In this document: piece after piece, positions 35,161 to 44,521 of the stretch | How the letters are laid out: each line of letters begins with the position of its first letter | How positions within the stretch are numbered: the stretch's first letter is position 1 | Program-made: the position numbers and the translations under genes | Assembly: GCA_015478675.1 (NCBI GenBank) | Contig: JADMIH010000001.1 | Coordinates: 14,371 to 78,370 of the forward strand | Origin: Chloroflexota bacterium | GTDB taxonomy: Bacteria > Chloroflexota > Chloroflexia > QHBQ01 > JADMIH01 | Length of the DNA stretch: 64,000 bases | Direction: 5' to 3' | Notes under the pieces: model-generated | Seen by the model: only the letters and a program-made list of their open reading frames with translations | Told to the model about the DNA's origin: nothing | Database searches by the model: none

Positions 35161-35284
35161 AGCCCGCACCTTTAGCTGTTTCATTGTAGCGTTCTAATGT
35201 GTAAAGCGGAATAGGTAGATGGTACCAGAGCGGCACCCCACCTTATACTGCTTCTCATCCAGGACCCGCGTATATAACGAGGAG

Positions 35285-35321
35285 GGCGATTTGCTCAGTC
35301 GCCACCCCTGAGCAAATCGCC
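35285..35321 (-). terminator. Terminator of the glycosidase-cupin gene
   Basis: 14-base perfect arms GGCGATTTGCTCAG / CTGAGCAAATCGCC with a 9-base loop, abutting the stop codon (35322-35324). It has no long U-tract beyond the internal TTT, so efficiency is uncertain. Confidence 0.65.
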
Positions 35322-36911
35322 TCAGCCGCCCTGGGAGCCTGCCGCCTCAAGGTTGGCGGGGTGGGGGCCGTCGAAGCGAGCGTCCCAGGGCCTGGGCGCG
35401 CTCACCTGCTGGACAACCAGGCGCTGCGTGGTGTAGTTGATTATGCTGTGGTACAGCCCTGCGGGGATCACTATGCTCTCTCCCTCCTGCACCTTGATGC
35501 ACCGGTCGCCGATGCACACAGCGCCCCTGCCTGACAGAAAAGTCAAGACGTGCTCCGTCTGGTTGTGGCGATGAGACGGGAGTGAGCCTCCCGGCTCGAA
35601 ACCATATACCTCAACAATCAAATCGTTGCCCGCGGCGAGGGTTCGGTAGGAAAAGTTGTCGGGTTTGAAGCGCACGCTTTCGAGAGGCTTCACGAAACCA
35701 TAGGTCGTAACTGCTGCTTCCTGCCCCTCAATGCGTAGAAGCGCTCCATCTATAGTGTGGCCTGGATCGAGGATGTCCTGAGCCGAGTGGAGAGCGCCCG
35801 CAACAACAGGAGAAAGCACGCGTGTTAGCTTGCCGCCGGGCTGCGGCGCTACGTCAAAGACGCCCCCATCGAAGAAAGCCGTCGGGTCCTCCCAATCAGG
35901 GGAGCTTATGACGGGATAGAGACAGATGCCCTGTAGATTCACACCTTCCGCCAGCGCCTGCTGCACTTCGCCCGTCAGGTGAGCCAGCCAGAGCGCTCGT
36001 TCATCAGCGGAGGAGCCTGTCTCAGCGATTATGAGCGGCGCCTCGTAGCGCGCCCCAAGCTCAACCAGCATCCGGCTAAGTGGCACCCACTGAGGGTCAG
36101 CCCAATCCAGGAAACGCTGCGGTAGCTCAGGTGTAGGGATAGTCCACTGGTTACCTGCGTAGTAGTTGAAACCTACGACGCCGAGGTGGGCCTTGCTCCC
36201 TCCCAGTTCCGGCTCAATGCGCCCCGCAAGAAGGTCAAACGCTTCTGTTACTACATAACGATTGAAAAAGTCAGCCTGGGGCTTCAAGTCGGGCCTCCCC
36301 ACCGGCGCGTGTAGATGCACAAGTGGGTCCACTGTGAGTATACAGGCGGCGGGGTCTACCTCCCAAATAGCATTTGTGGCCGCGATTGCGGCTTTCACCA
36401 GCACGCGCTTATAGTCACCTCCACGACTATGCGCGAAAGGAGCCATATATCCGACCTCGCCTGCTGCCCAGGCCGTGTACGATATTTCATTGATGGGCGT
36501 ATACCAGCTTTGGCCTTCGCTCTCCTCGCGCACGATCGTTGCAACCGCTCTCGCAAACGCCGCAAAGCGCGTAACGAACTCAGTTGAGAAGGGGTCCAGG
36601 TCGTCCGGGTAACCGTAGTGCATCAGGTCCCAGATTTGTATCATGCCCTCCTCTCTGCCCAGCCTCGCGAGCTTACGCACACTTCCGAGATGTAGCGCGC
36701 CACGCCGGTCTGCAATGGGCCACCGGGCCGACTCGCGGATTGCGTTGATACCGGCGGCACGACAGAGGCGGTAGTCTTCCTGCGCGAGCAGGTCGTGCTG
36801 CGTAGCGGCTATCATATCGAGGCGATGGCCCTCAAGAGTAAGGTGGGTCGAGCACTCGAAGCCGCCCAGGAAGAACGATCCAAAGAGCCAGGGTCCTTTG
36901 TCAATTTTCAT
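35322..36911 (-). CDS. GH1-like glycosidase fused to a C-terminal cupin
   Basis: 529 residues from ATG 36911. The N-terminal ~400 residues form a clan-A TIM barrel resembling family 1 beta-glucosidases: FFLGGFECSTH at the start, acid/base Glu in WYTPINEISYTAW, FNYYAGNQW and a nucleophile-like PLIIAETGSS. Some GH1 sugar-site motifs are altered, so the substrate is unclear. After ~400 comes a cupin (SLPSHRHNQTEHVLTFLSGR; PAGLYHSIIN) that probably binds a metal and small acid or sugar. No signal peptide: cytoplasmic. The fusion suggests handling of a modified sugar. The start has no close Shine-Dalgarno. Confidence 0.8.
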   Translation of the reverse strand: MKIDKGPWLFGSFFLGGFECSTHLTLEGHRLDMIAATQHDLLAQEDYRLCRAAGINAIRESARWPIADRRGALHLGSVRKLARLGREEGMIQIWDLMHYGYPDDLDPFSTEFVTRFAAFARAVATIVREESEGQSWYTPINEISYTAWAAGEVGYMAPFAHSRGGDYKRVLVKAAIAATNAIWEVDPAACILTVDPLVHLHAPVGRPDLKPQADFFNRYVVTEAFDLLAGRIEPELGGSKAHLGVVGFNYYAGNQWTIPTPELPQRFLDWADPQWVPLSRMLVELGARYEAPLIIAETGSSADERALWLAHLTGEVQQALAEGVNLQGICLYPVISSPDWEDPTAFFDGGVFDVAPQPGGKLTRVLSPVVAGALHSAQDILDPGHTIDGALLRIEGQEAAVTTYGFVKPLESVRFKPDNFSYRTLAAGNDLIVEVYGFEPGGSLPSHRHNQTEHVLTFLSGRGAVCIGDRCIKVQEGESIVIPAGLYHSIINYTTQRLVVQQVSAPRPWDARFDGPHPANLEAAGSQGG

Positions 36912-37019
36912 AAGGGCAAGGTCCAGCCCTCCGGGGTATCGGAGCAAACGGCATCTGCACAATAAACCGGTCGAGAAGCTGTCACTGAGCCTCCGTATCT
37001 CTATAGTGGTCAGATGGAA

Positions 37020-38171
37020 TTACGCCACTTCACGCCTGACGCTGCCGGCAGCCAGCACCGCTAGCAACACTGCAAAGCCGAAGAGCACCAGCAGAGGCAG
37101 AGCAGTAGCCGCCAGGCTTTTACCTCTGATCATGATATCCGTCAGCGCATCAATTGCATAGGTAAGCGGCATCACGCGAGCTATTACCTGTAACCAGGTG
37201 GGCATATCCTGCACAGGCCAGAGCAGTCCCGATAACAGCACCTGCGGCAGTATCACCAACGGTATAAATTGTATAGCTTGCAGCTCGTTGCGTGCAAATG
37301 CCGACAAAAATATCCCCAGGTTCACCGCCCCCAGCACCAGCGCCGCCGTCACAACAAAGATCGAAACCAAGTTGCCGCTATATTTTACCTGTAAAGCGTA
37401 AATAGTAAAGAGGAGGAGCACGGTGGCCTGTATCATCGCGAAGAAACCGAAACCGAGCATGTAGCCCAGTGCAAGCTCCAGCCGGGTCACAGGCGACGCG
37501 GCCAACCGCTCCATAGTGCCTTGCGTGCGCTCCCGCAGGAAGGAGACGCTCGTCAGTAAGAATATCAGGAAGAAGGCTATGTAGGCAATAAACATCGGCG
37601 CGAAGAAGTCGAGCATCTTGAGGTCCGCGCTGCCGTAGAGCCGTGTCACCCCTACCTGCAACGGGTTGCCCTGCGGCACAAGAGCCGAGATCGCAGGCGG
37701 CGCAAGCGCTTTGAGCAAAGTAGGTGCGCTCGCCTGTAGCGATTGCCCCACCGCAGCCAGCGCGCCACCGGCCTGCGCCGGATTCGACCCCTCCACCACA
37801 ACCTCTACCCTCGACTTGCGCTCCTTGAGCAGCTGCTGAGTGAAGTCGGTGCCGAAAACGAGCGCCACGCGCTCTGTGCCTTCTCTTACCTCTTTTTCGG
37901 CCTCCGCCCGCCCCATCTCACTCACCGCCAGCGCAGAGTCCGACTTGAGACTGCTTATCACCTGCCGGGCCAGGCTCGTTTGCCCGGCGGGGGGATTGTC
38001 CATGTTGACAACCGCCAGGCTGGTCGTGCCACCCTCCTGCGCCCGAAAGACGTAGCCCAGCAGCGCCATCACCACTAGCGGAGCGACAAAGAGGAGCGCC
38101 AGCGAGCGGTGATCCCGTCTGAATTGCGCGATGATTCGCCCGGTGATTGCCCAGATACGCGCCATGCTCAT
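37020..38171 (-). CDS. ABC-2 type exporter permease
   Basis: 383 residues. One N-terminal membrane helix (LALLFVAPLVVMALLGYVF), an external domain (~45-185; VVNMDNPPAGQTSLARQV), then five helices including FIAYIAFFLIFLLTSVSFLRERTQGTMERLAASPVTRLELALGY and the LSGLLWPVQDMPTWLQ loop typical of ABC2_membrane_3 (YhgE/DrrB/LinK) proteins. Its start overlaps the stop of the ATPase gene by four bases (ATGA), so the two are translationally coupled. Likely exports drugs or lipids. Confidence 0.92.
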   Translation of the reverse strand: MSMARIWAITGRIIAQFRRDHRSLALLFVAPLVVMALLGYVFRAQEGGTTSLAVVNMDNPPAGQTSLARQVISSLKSDSALAVSEMGRAEAEKEVREGTERVALVFGTDFTQQLLKERKSRVEVVVEGSNPAQAGGALAAVGQSLQASAPTLLKALAPPAISALVPQGNPLQVGVTRLYGSADLKMLDFFAPMFIAYIAFFLIFLLTSVSFLRERTQGTMERLAASPVTRLELALGYMLGFGFFAMIQATVLLLFTIYALQVKYSGNLVSIFVVTAALVLGAVNLGIFLSAFARNELQAIQFIPLVILPQVLLSGLLWPVQDMPTWLQVIARVMPLTYAIDALTDIMIRGKSLAATALPLLVLFGFAVLLAVLAAGSVRREVA

Positions 38172-38989
38172 CTTGCTGCCTCCTGCCCTTGACCTACCCT
38201 CCCTGCCAGAGAGAGAAAAGCATTTTCAAGGTTGTCGCTGCCGCCCATGCATCTGAGATCGGAGGGCGTGCCTTGCGCCAGCAGCTTGCCGTTGCGTACC
38301 AAGCCCAGGCGGTCGCAACGCTCAGCTTCGTCCATAACGTGGCTCGACACAACTATCGTAACCCCGCGCTCATTGAGGGTGCGGAAGTAACCCCAGAAGG
38401 TCTGGCGCAGCTGCGGGTCTACTCCCACCGTCGGCTCGTCGAGCAAGAGAAGCTCAGGACGATGCACCAGCGCGCAAGCAAGTGAAAGGCGCTGCTTCAT
38501 GCCGCCGCTCAGCACAGCCACGAGGGAGTTTTTGCGATCAAGCAGCTCCACCAGCCTCAGCACTTCGGCCACCTGCTCATCCCTTTGTTCCTTGTTGTTT
38601 AGACCAAATATGCGGGCAAAAAACTGCACATTCTCCCAAACCGACAGGTCGTTGTACAGGGCCTGCTGCTGCGTCATATAGCCAATCTTTGGCCTCACAT
38701 GCACCGCCTGCTCAGGCATCCGCCAACCCAACACCCTTAGCTGACCCGACGTGGGCAGCGCCAGCCCGGCAATCAGCCTGATGAATGTGGTCTTCCCGGA
38801 GCCATTCGGCCCCAGCAACCCGAATGTCACTCCTTCGGGGATGCAAAGGTCAAGGCCATCCACCGCTCTTACCTCCCTGAAGGTCTTGACCAGATTACTC
38901 GCCTCTACAACACAGCCCACTTCCATCTTGCCTGAGCCATTCGCCTCTATATTTTCCACGTGCCCTCCATTAATCAGCTTGATCAGCAT
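38168..38989 (-). CDS. ABC exporter ATP-binding protein
   Basis: 273 residues. Walker A GPNGSGKTTF, Q-loop YMTQQQALY, signature LSGGMKQRL, Walker B LLLLDEPTVGVDPQ and H-loop VVSSHVMDEAER, all intact. Forms a dimer with the permease encoded downstream. The N-terminal ~20 residues before VEASNLVKTF are extra; a GTG start at residue 11 with GGAGG five bases before it is at least as good as ATG 38989. TetR gene 42 bp upstream. Confidence 0.95.
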   Translation of the reverse strand: MLIKLINGGHVENIEANGSGKMEVGCVVEASNLVKTFREVRAVDGLDLCIPEGVTFGLLGPNGSGKTTFIRLIAGLALPTSGQLRVLGWRMPEQAVHVRPKIGYMTQQQALYNDLSVWENVQFFARIFGLNNKEQRDEQVAEVLRLVELLDRKNSLVAVLSGGMKQRLSLACALVHRPELLLLDEPTVGVDPQLRQTFWGYFRTLNERGVTIVVSSHVMDEAERCDRLGLVRNGKLLAQGTPSDLRCMGGSDNLENAFLSLAGRVGQGQEAAR

Positions 38990-39031
38990 AGCTTTGACTG
39001 ATTAGCAGTCAACGAAAGTCGAAAAAGAGAG

Positions 39032-39676
39032 TTAGACGCTCTCTTCTCTCTCCTCCTCGTTTACCTGCATACCGGAGAGAAAAATGTCTACGGCCGTGAC
39101 AACCATCGTCTCACCGCTCAGCGATGAGGCATCCGGTTGCACGAATACCTGCTGTGTTAGCAGAAACAGCAGCAGAGGGCCCATAAAGCAGCGAGCCGCG
39201 GCTCCGGGGTCGGTGCGGCGCAGCACGCCGAGGTCCATCTGGTGAGCCAGGTAACGAGCCAGGAAGCTGAGGCCGCGCCCAGGCCCGATCTTGTTGAACA
39301 TCTCGGCCACTACCGGACGCCGCACCGCCTCGCCCAGCATCATCTTGAACATCGCTATCGGCACAGGTCCACCGAGCGTTGCCAGGAATGAGTTACCGAG
39401 CGTGGTGAGCACCTGGCGCGGCGGCAAATCCATCATCTCATCGCCATGCATGACCAACTGCAAGGCAGGAGCGCGCTCCTCTAGCACCTGTCGAAAGAGG
39501 TCGGCCTTGTCGTTGAAGTAATGGTAAATCAGCCCCGGCGAGCCGATCCGCGCCGCGTCGGCGATCTCTCTGTTAGTAGCCTTCTCGAAGCCTTTGCGGG
39601 CAAAGACGCTCAGCGCACCATCGATGATCTGCTGGCGCTTGCCCTCATAATCCTGCTCGTCCCGTGATGGCGACAT
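39032..39676 (-). CDS. TetR-family repressor of the ABC exporter operon
   Basis: 214 residues. N-terminal helix-turn-helix IIDGALSVFARKGFEKATNREIADAARIGSPGLIYHYFNDKADLFRQVLEE is a textbook TetR domain; the C-terminal ~150 residues form the ligand pocket (GEAVRRPVVAEMFNKIGPGRGL). First gene of the tetR-ATPase-permease operon. A 16-bp palindrome just after the -10 box is its probable autoregulatory operator. Confidence 0.95.
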   Translation of the reverse strand: MSPSRDEQDYEGKRQQIIDGALSVFARKGFEKATNREIADAARIGSPGLIYHYFNDKADLFRQVLEERAPALQLVMHGDEMMDLPPRQVLTTLGNSFLATLGGPVPIAMFKMMLGEAVRRPVVAEMFNKIGPGRGLSFLARYLAHQMDLGVLRRTDPGAAARCFMGPLLLFLLTQQVFVQPDASSLSGETMVVTAVDIFLSGMQVNEEEREESV

Positions 39677-39694
39677 TCACCTACCCTCTTGTTG

Positions 39695-39742
39695 ATTGAT
39701 TGGTCAATCAATTATATAACATGGGCAGCAAGCTCCTGTCAA
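39695..39742 (-). promoter_or_regulatory. tetR operon promoter and palindromic operator
   Basis: On the minus strand TTGACA (39737-39742), 18 bp, TATATA (39713-39718). Immediately downstream, 39695-39712 carries inverted 8-base arms ATTGATTG / CAATCAAT separated by two bases, ideally placed for TetR to block transcription. MITE copy E begins 14 bp beyond the -35. Confidence 0.8.
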
Positions 39743-39756
39743 GAGCGATTTATAGA

Positions 39757-39986
39757 GTAAATGTTCAGAGTTGGGGCGGAGCAATCTTCCTGGGATATCC
39801 GTGCGGGTGTTGCGCCATCTGCCCTCACCCCATGCCCCTCTCCCATGAAGGGAGAGGGGGCTTTATTGCTGGGGAGTATATCTCCCATGAAGGGAGAGGG
39901 GGCTTTACTCATGGGGAGTGCACAAGGGCTTGGCTCCTGTAATCCCATCAAGGGCTTAGCCCTCCACCCCTACGCTGAACACCTAC
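39757..39986. mobile_element. MITE, copy E, with 8-bp target duplication
   Basis: 230 bp; ends GTAAATGTTCAGAGTTGGGG and inverted GTAGGTGTTCAGCGTAGGGG. Perfect direct repeats TTTATAGA flank it (39749-39756 and 39987-39994). Inside are two CTCCCATGAAGGGAG palindromes, each followed by AGGGGGCTTTA. The left duplication lies exactly 6 bp from the tetR -35 hexamer. Non-coding. Confidence 0.93.
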
Positions 39987-40142
39987 TTTATAGAGGCGAG
40001 CAGGCTATTGCTCTAAACTGAAGGCAAAGGTCTTTGCCCAGATCGGCAAATCCCCATGTTCATCTTTCAACGGCCTGTCTAACTTTGGAACTTTGTCGTA
40101 GAATATCTGCTGTAACCACTAATGGTAAGTCGGGAGGACAAG

Positions 40143-40931
40143 ATGAAAGAAGCAGAGATTTCCAGAATGCGAGCGGTTACCATTTCACGCGAATACGGCA
40201 GCGGTGGTGGGGAGATCGCGGCGCGCCTCGCCACGCGCCTGGGGTGGCAGCTGATTGACCATGAAGTGGTAGTGGAGGTTGCGAAAGCTCTGGGAGTGAG
40301 TGAGGCCGAAGCAGAAACGCACGACGAGCACGTGGAGGGGATCGTGTCGCGGATTCTGAGTGGCCTCACTGTGCTTCAATCACCTGCGCCCGTCGGCATA
40401 CCGGTTCAACTTATGACCTCTTCTGACGCTTATGATGAAGCGCGGCATCGTGTTGTAGAGGGCGCACTGGCGACAGGGCACTCAGTAATAGTGGGCCGAG
40501 GCGCCCAAATACTGCTGCGAGACCGCCGCGACGTCCTCCACGTGCGGGTCGTCGCCAGCCTCGAAGAGCGGATTGCCTATGTCATGCAGCGCGAAAGAAT
40601 TGATCGCGCAGCAGCGCAGGCGCGCATACAGCATAAAGACCGCGACCGGGTTCGCTTTCTAGCGGCAGAACACCATCAAAGCCCCGAAGATGCGCACCTC
40701 TATGACATTACTGTAAACACCACTGTGCTCGACCTCGACAGCGTTGTAGGTCTGCTGGCGTTCGCACTGGAATGCAAAGCAAAAAGGCTATCTGTGCCTG
40801 CCAGTGAACTGGGGCCAGGCGCAGGCTTGCAGCGCTATGCCGAGCCGCCCGCCGACTTCCACCGCGATAAATCAGGCAGTAACTCCGCTTCCACAGGAGA
40901 CGACGGACAACCGCCAGCAGCCAGCACATAA
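40143..40931 (+). CDS. Cytidylate kinase-like protein
   Basis: 262 residues from ATG 40143 (GGGAGG six bases upstream). P-loop region AVTISREYGSGGGEIAARLATRLGWQLIDHEVV, SVIVGRGAQILLRDRRDVLHVRVVAS and a lid with RERIDRAAAQARIQHKDRDR are those of the cytidylate-kinase-like family (PF13189 type), distinct from Cmk. The real substrate is unknown. The last ~45 residues are a low-complexity Ser/Gly/Pro tail. Confidence 0.88.
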   Translation: MKEAEISRMRAVTISREYGSGGGEIAARLATRLGWQLIDHEVVVEVAKALGVSEAEAETHDEHVEGIVSRILSGLTVLQSPAPVGIPVQLMTSSDAYDEARHRVVEGALATGHSVIVGRGAQILLRDRRDVLHVRVVASLEERIAYVMQRERIDRAAAQARIQHKDRDRVRFLAAEHHQSPEDAHLYDITVNTTVLDLDSVVGLLAFALECKAKRLSVPASELGPGAGLQRYAEPPADFHRDKSGSNSASTGDDGQPPAAST

Positions 40932-41273
40932 GCGACAAGTTGAGGCAACGCTGCTAAGGACCGCGAACAGGGCGAAGGGAGTAGCCGCCTGGGCCGTTGC
41001 GGGCCGAGGCCAAAGGTGGTATAGTGCAAGGTGAACAGGAGAGACTGCGATACCGAAGCTTGCAACAAAAGGCTCCAGATGATCGCCGCCCGACTTATCG
41101 CTAACCTCATGACTACACGGAGCAGCACAACCGCCGTCGCCGCCACATTGGGCCTCTGTAGCTTCACGCAATAAACGTACAGGCTCTACTCGAAAAGCTG
41201 ACTTTCGCCGACCAAGGCCGTTCTGTAGAGATTCATTGCACGCCTCCTTTAGGAGCTTAATCTGCGAGCCGTG
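40932..41273. other. 340-bp intergenic region
   Basis: No supportable gene; short frames on the minus strand lack ribosome sites. A TATAGT near 41019-41024 could belong to a promoter for the next gene. Nothing else recognised. Confidence 0.5.
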
Positions 41274-41606
41274 ATGTCAGATAAAAGAACGAGAGCGCCC
41301 GGTGGGCATCAGCGTGGCGGCCCGGAGGGACGCATTCTCCGCCAGGAAGAGCTGGACCAACTCGCCGCTCTGGGGATCCACCCCGACAGCCTGGCGGGAC
41401 GTCTACGCCTTGTGCTGACCATTGGATGCTACGGCGACTTCCGCTTTACCCGCGATATTCTAAGCACAGGCGTGGCCAGGCAGCATGTAGCGTCCGCTAT
41501 CCAGGCCCTCGAAGAACTGGGTGCAAGCTGTGATTGCGAGGTGCTCCAGGCGCTGGGTCAGTTACCACGTGGCGTCCTGTGGCACCACCCAGGCAAGCCA
41601 ACATGA
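41274..41606 (+). CDS. Small DUF2695-like protein
   Basis: 110 residues. A basic Gly-rich N-terminus is followed by LAGRLRLVLTIGCYGDFRFTRDILSTGVARQHVASAIQALEELGASCDCEVL; the C-x-x-x-F-R-x-T-R...CDCEVL pattern resembles DUF2695, a small cytoplasmic family of unknown role. GTG 41271 is an alternative start. Followed 104 bp later by another small Cys-rich gene. Confidence 0.65.
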   Translation: MSDKRTRAPGGHQRGGPEGRILRQEELDQLAALGIHPDSLAGRLRLVLTIGCYGDFRFTRDILSTGVARQHVASAIQALEELGASCDCEVLQALGQLPRGVLWHHPGKPT

Positions 41607-41710
41607 AGGGCCGCCCCGGGCCTGCCGTCAAGTGGAGACGTTTGCCTTCAAGCGCCTTCTTAAGGTAGGCAAGCTCGGATCAACGCTAACTACCAGTAAA
41701 GGAGCGTTCA

Positions 41711-42004
41711 ATGCTACATACAACAGCTAAATGCCTGACGCCGGGCTGCCCTAACACATCTTACCGGCTGCACTGCCCCAGCTGCCTGGCGCAGGAAGCC
41801 AGTGCGAGATTGCTACAAGCCGATGAGGGTATCTGTACACACCGTTATTCAGTGACGGGCGACTACGAGATGATCAAGCGCCTGGTGCCTGAGTACGCGG
41901 GCGGCCATCCGCAGCCGGGATATATGTTAGATGTTTGCAAAGCGTGCCTGAAAGAGCTACAAGAGCGCCCTTATAATCCTGGCCGCGCCACACGACACTA
42001 CTAA
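41711..42004 (+). CDS. Small zinc-ribbon-like hypothetical protein
   Basis: 97 residues with CLTPGCPNTSYRLHCPSCLAQ near the N-terminus and DVCKACLKEL near the C-terminus; spaced Cys pairs suggest a structural zinc site. AAAGGAG lies at good distance from the ATG, which supports expression. No family recognised. Confidence 0.7.
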   Translation: MLHTTAKCLTPGCPNTSYRLHCPSCLAQEASARLLQADEGICTHRYSVTGDYEMIKRLVPEYAGGHPQPGYMLDVCKACLKELQERPYNPGRATRHY

Positions 42005-42013
42005 CCCCCCTCA

Positions 42014-44098
42014 CTATGTAGCAGCAGGGAGTGAGAAGTAGAATGTGCTCCCACTTCCCGGCGCTGAAGCGAGCCAGATGCGCCCACCATGCTGTGATAC
42101 TATCTCTTTGGAGATGAAGAGCCCTAACCCCAGCCCGCTCCGGTGTTGTTGGATATTGTTCGACCTGAAGAACTGCTGGAAAATCTTGCTTTGCTGCTCG
42201 CCAGGCACACCTATACCGTGGTCGCGCACCGCCACGACCGCCTCCGAAGTGGCCGATGTCACAGTAATCTCCACCACACGCCGGCTGAGTGAGTATTTAA
42301 CAGCATTCTCTACCAGATTTGTTAGTACTTGTCGAATGCGCAGAGGGTCCGCAGCGACCATGAGAGGCGCACCAGGTAGATCGGTAACAAAGGTAAAATC
42401 CGGGGTTCTGACGCGAAACTCCTCGACACTTTGCTGCACAAGGCTGACCAGATCGAGCGGCTGGCGCTTCAGAGCAAGCGTGCCGCGCTGCACGTGCGCC
42501 ACGTCCAGCAAGTCTTCCACCAGAAAGGCCATCCGCTTTGTCTGATCATCAATCCTTTCGAGCGCTCGTGTTATACGCTCATCCTGAAGGCCATTGGAAA
42601 CACGGAGGGCAAGTTGAGCATAGCCACGGATTGCAGCTATCGGCGTATTCAGCTCATGCGATGCGAGAGTGATGAACTCATTCTTTTGCCTGTCAGCAGT
42701 TACACGCTGAGTAACGTCAACTACCGCAGACAGCAACCCCGTAATCGAGCCTGAGCTATCGCGGACCGGGCGCATATGCACATCGTAGTAATGTTCTGTT
42801 GTGTCGTATGCAGGCCGCATCGGCGCACCTGCCAGGTCTACAGGAGTACCCGTTAGCGTCTGCTCGTACAAACCCCTTCTTTCTTCTGCTGAGGGCACAA
42901 CCTCAAATATGAGCCTGCCCTTCGCGGCGCCGAGGTCCACACCCATAATGCGCGCCCACTCTGAGTTGAAGTTGACAACTCTCAATTGCGTATCGCCCAG
43001 CACTATGCCGATGGGAGTGGCTTCAAAGGTAGCAGTAAGAATCGCCTCCTGAGCTTCGAGCTCCGAAGTACGCTCAGCCACTCTGCGTTCCAACTCCTCA
43101 TTCAGCTGCATAAGCTCTTCAGTTGCCAGCGCTCGCTCGGTGATGTCCTTTATGATCCCTGTGTAGAATGTACCTCCCGATGTAGTCCAGGTAGCAAGCG
43201 ATAGCTCAAGCGGAAATTCACTTCCATCCTTGCGCAGCCCGTACAGTTCAACTGTTTTGCCGATGATGCGGGTTTCACCCGTCGTATTCACCCGCTCTAT
43301 CCCCTCCATGTGGCTGGTAAGATAGCGGGCGGGCATCAGCACTGTCAGAGGTTTACCGAGCACCTCTTCCTCGCTATAACCGAAGATAACTCGCGCTCCG
43401 TTGTTCCAGAAGGTGATCTTACCTGAGCTGTCAGAGGAAATTATAGCGTCGTTAGCAGACTGCGCCACAGAGCGAAACCGCAGCTCCGATGCGCGCAGCG
43501 CTTCCTCCGCGCGCTGGCGTTCTACCACACGTCCAAGCTGAATCCCCACGTGCGACATGGCTTCCAGTAGTGGCGCGTCAGGTTCTATAACAGCCAGGGC
43601 AAAGAACTCCAAAACGGCTACGATCTCCGTTTCAGCCCACACAGGGAAAGCAAAAGCAGCCTTGATTCCAGCATCGGCGGCAATTTGCTGCCTGGGGAAA
43701 TTAGGATCATGGGTTACATCAGCTACCCAAACCGGACCGCCTGCTTGCGCGACCTGACCGGGAAGCCCAACGCCAGGTGGAAGCTCCATAGATTCCGTTG
43801 CTTCACGAAAGCGCTGGAATCTCTGAGGATTGCCAAGGTGCCACACGTCAGTGGCTGCCAGCTGCAAAGGCGCCCGTTCTTGTTGCTGCCCAGGCCCGTA
43901 GAGTGCTGGTCCTAAGGATTGCTCCGGTTGAGCGTGCTGGGATTGTGTAGCAGCGACGAGGTAGAGATGCCCAACCGGCCAGCCCGTAAAGTCACATACA
44001 CTGTCCAGGCAGACCTGAGCAGCGGCTTCTATAGTTGTTGCCTCATTGGCCGCGCGGGTTACAGCCTGGACGACTTCCAGCAAAGAGCTATGCAGCAT
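42014..44098 (-). CDS. GAF-PAS-PAS sensor histidine kinase
   Basis: 694 residues from ATG 44098 (the longer frame from 44167 is less likely). No membrane helices: cytoplasmic sensor. Order: GAF (~1-195; VCDFTGWPVGHLYLV, GIKAAFAFPVWAETEIVAVLEFF), PAS (~200-320; ANDAIISSDSSGKITFWN), coiled coil, second PAS (~355-470; NFNSEWARIMGVDL), HisKA with phospho-His in LASHELNTPIAAIRGY, and HATPase_c with NLVENAVKY, DHGIGVP and GLGLGLFISK. No response regulator gene nearby; ends 10 bp from the convergent zinc-ribbon gene. Confidence 0.93.
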   Translation of the reverse strand: MLHSSLLEVVQAVTRAANEATTIEAAAQVCLDSVCDFTGWPVGHLYLVAATQSQHAQPEQSLGPALYGPGQQQERAPLQLAATDVWHLGNPQRFQRFREATESMELPPGVGLPGQVAQAGGPVWVADVTHDPNFPRQQIAADAGIKAAFAFPVWAETEIVAVLEFFALAVIEPDAPLLEAMSHVGIQLGRVVERQRAEEALRASELRFRSVAQSANDAIISSDSSGKITFWNNGARVIFGYSEEEVLGKPLTVLMPARYLTSHMEGIERVNTTGETRIIGKTVELYGLRKDGSEFPLELSLATWTTSGGTFYTGIIKDITERALATEELMQLNEELERRVAERTSELEAQEAILTATFEATPIGIVLGDTQLRVVNFNSEWARIMGVDLGAAKGRLIFEVVPSAEERRGLYEQTLTGTPVDLAGAPMRPAYDTTEHYYDVHMRPVRDSSGSITGLLSAVVDVTQRVTADRQKNEFITLASHELNTPIAAIRGYAQLALRVSNGLQDERITRALERIDDQTKRMAFLVEDLLDVAHVQRGTLALKRQPLDLVSLVQQSVEEFRVRTPDFTFVTDLPGAPLMVAADPLRIRQVLTNLVENAVKYSLSRRVVEITVTSATSEAVVAVRDHGIGVPGEQQSKIFQQFFRSNNIQQHRSGLGLGLFISKEIVSQHGGRIWLASAPGSGSTFYFSLPAAT

Positions 44099-44521
44099 AA
44101 AATAACTTTCTATAAAGTAGTTGTAACGAACGGCAAACGAAAAAGCTCCGAAGCGATGTCTCATCACGACTCATGCCAAGCGTGTCACGCTGTTGTGGCA
44201 TACGCTCTGTAACGCCGGCTCATGTAGCATAACCAACCGGTGATGCCTTAGCCAGAGACGATGTTAGTTTAGCGCAAAAGATTCCCAGAGGCTTTTACGC
44301 ATTTACTCCGTAAAGTTGTAGTGGTATAGCTTCAAGGAGAGCAAGTGACCCTGGCTTCTCAACCTACCTCCAGCAAGTCTACATAGAGAAAGCACAACCT
44401 CTGGCATGAGACTTGATTAACTGGCAAAGGATAGGTGGGGGCCTGCAAAGAGCAGACTTTTTTAATGGCTCACAGGTGGTTCAGTTACGAGTACACTCAT
44501 ATTGAAAGGACGATGTATATT
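44099..44521. other. 420-bp intergenic region
   Basis: Lies between the divergent histidine kinase and LLM oxidoreductase genes. No gene or clear structured RNA seen; promoters for both should be here but none stands out. Confidence 0.5.
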
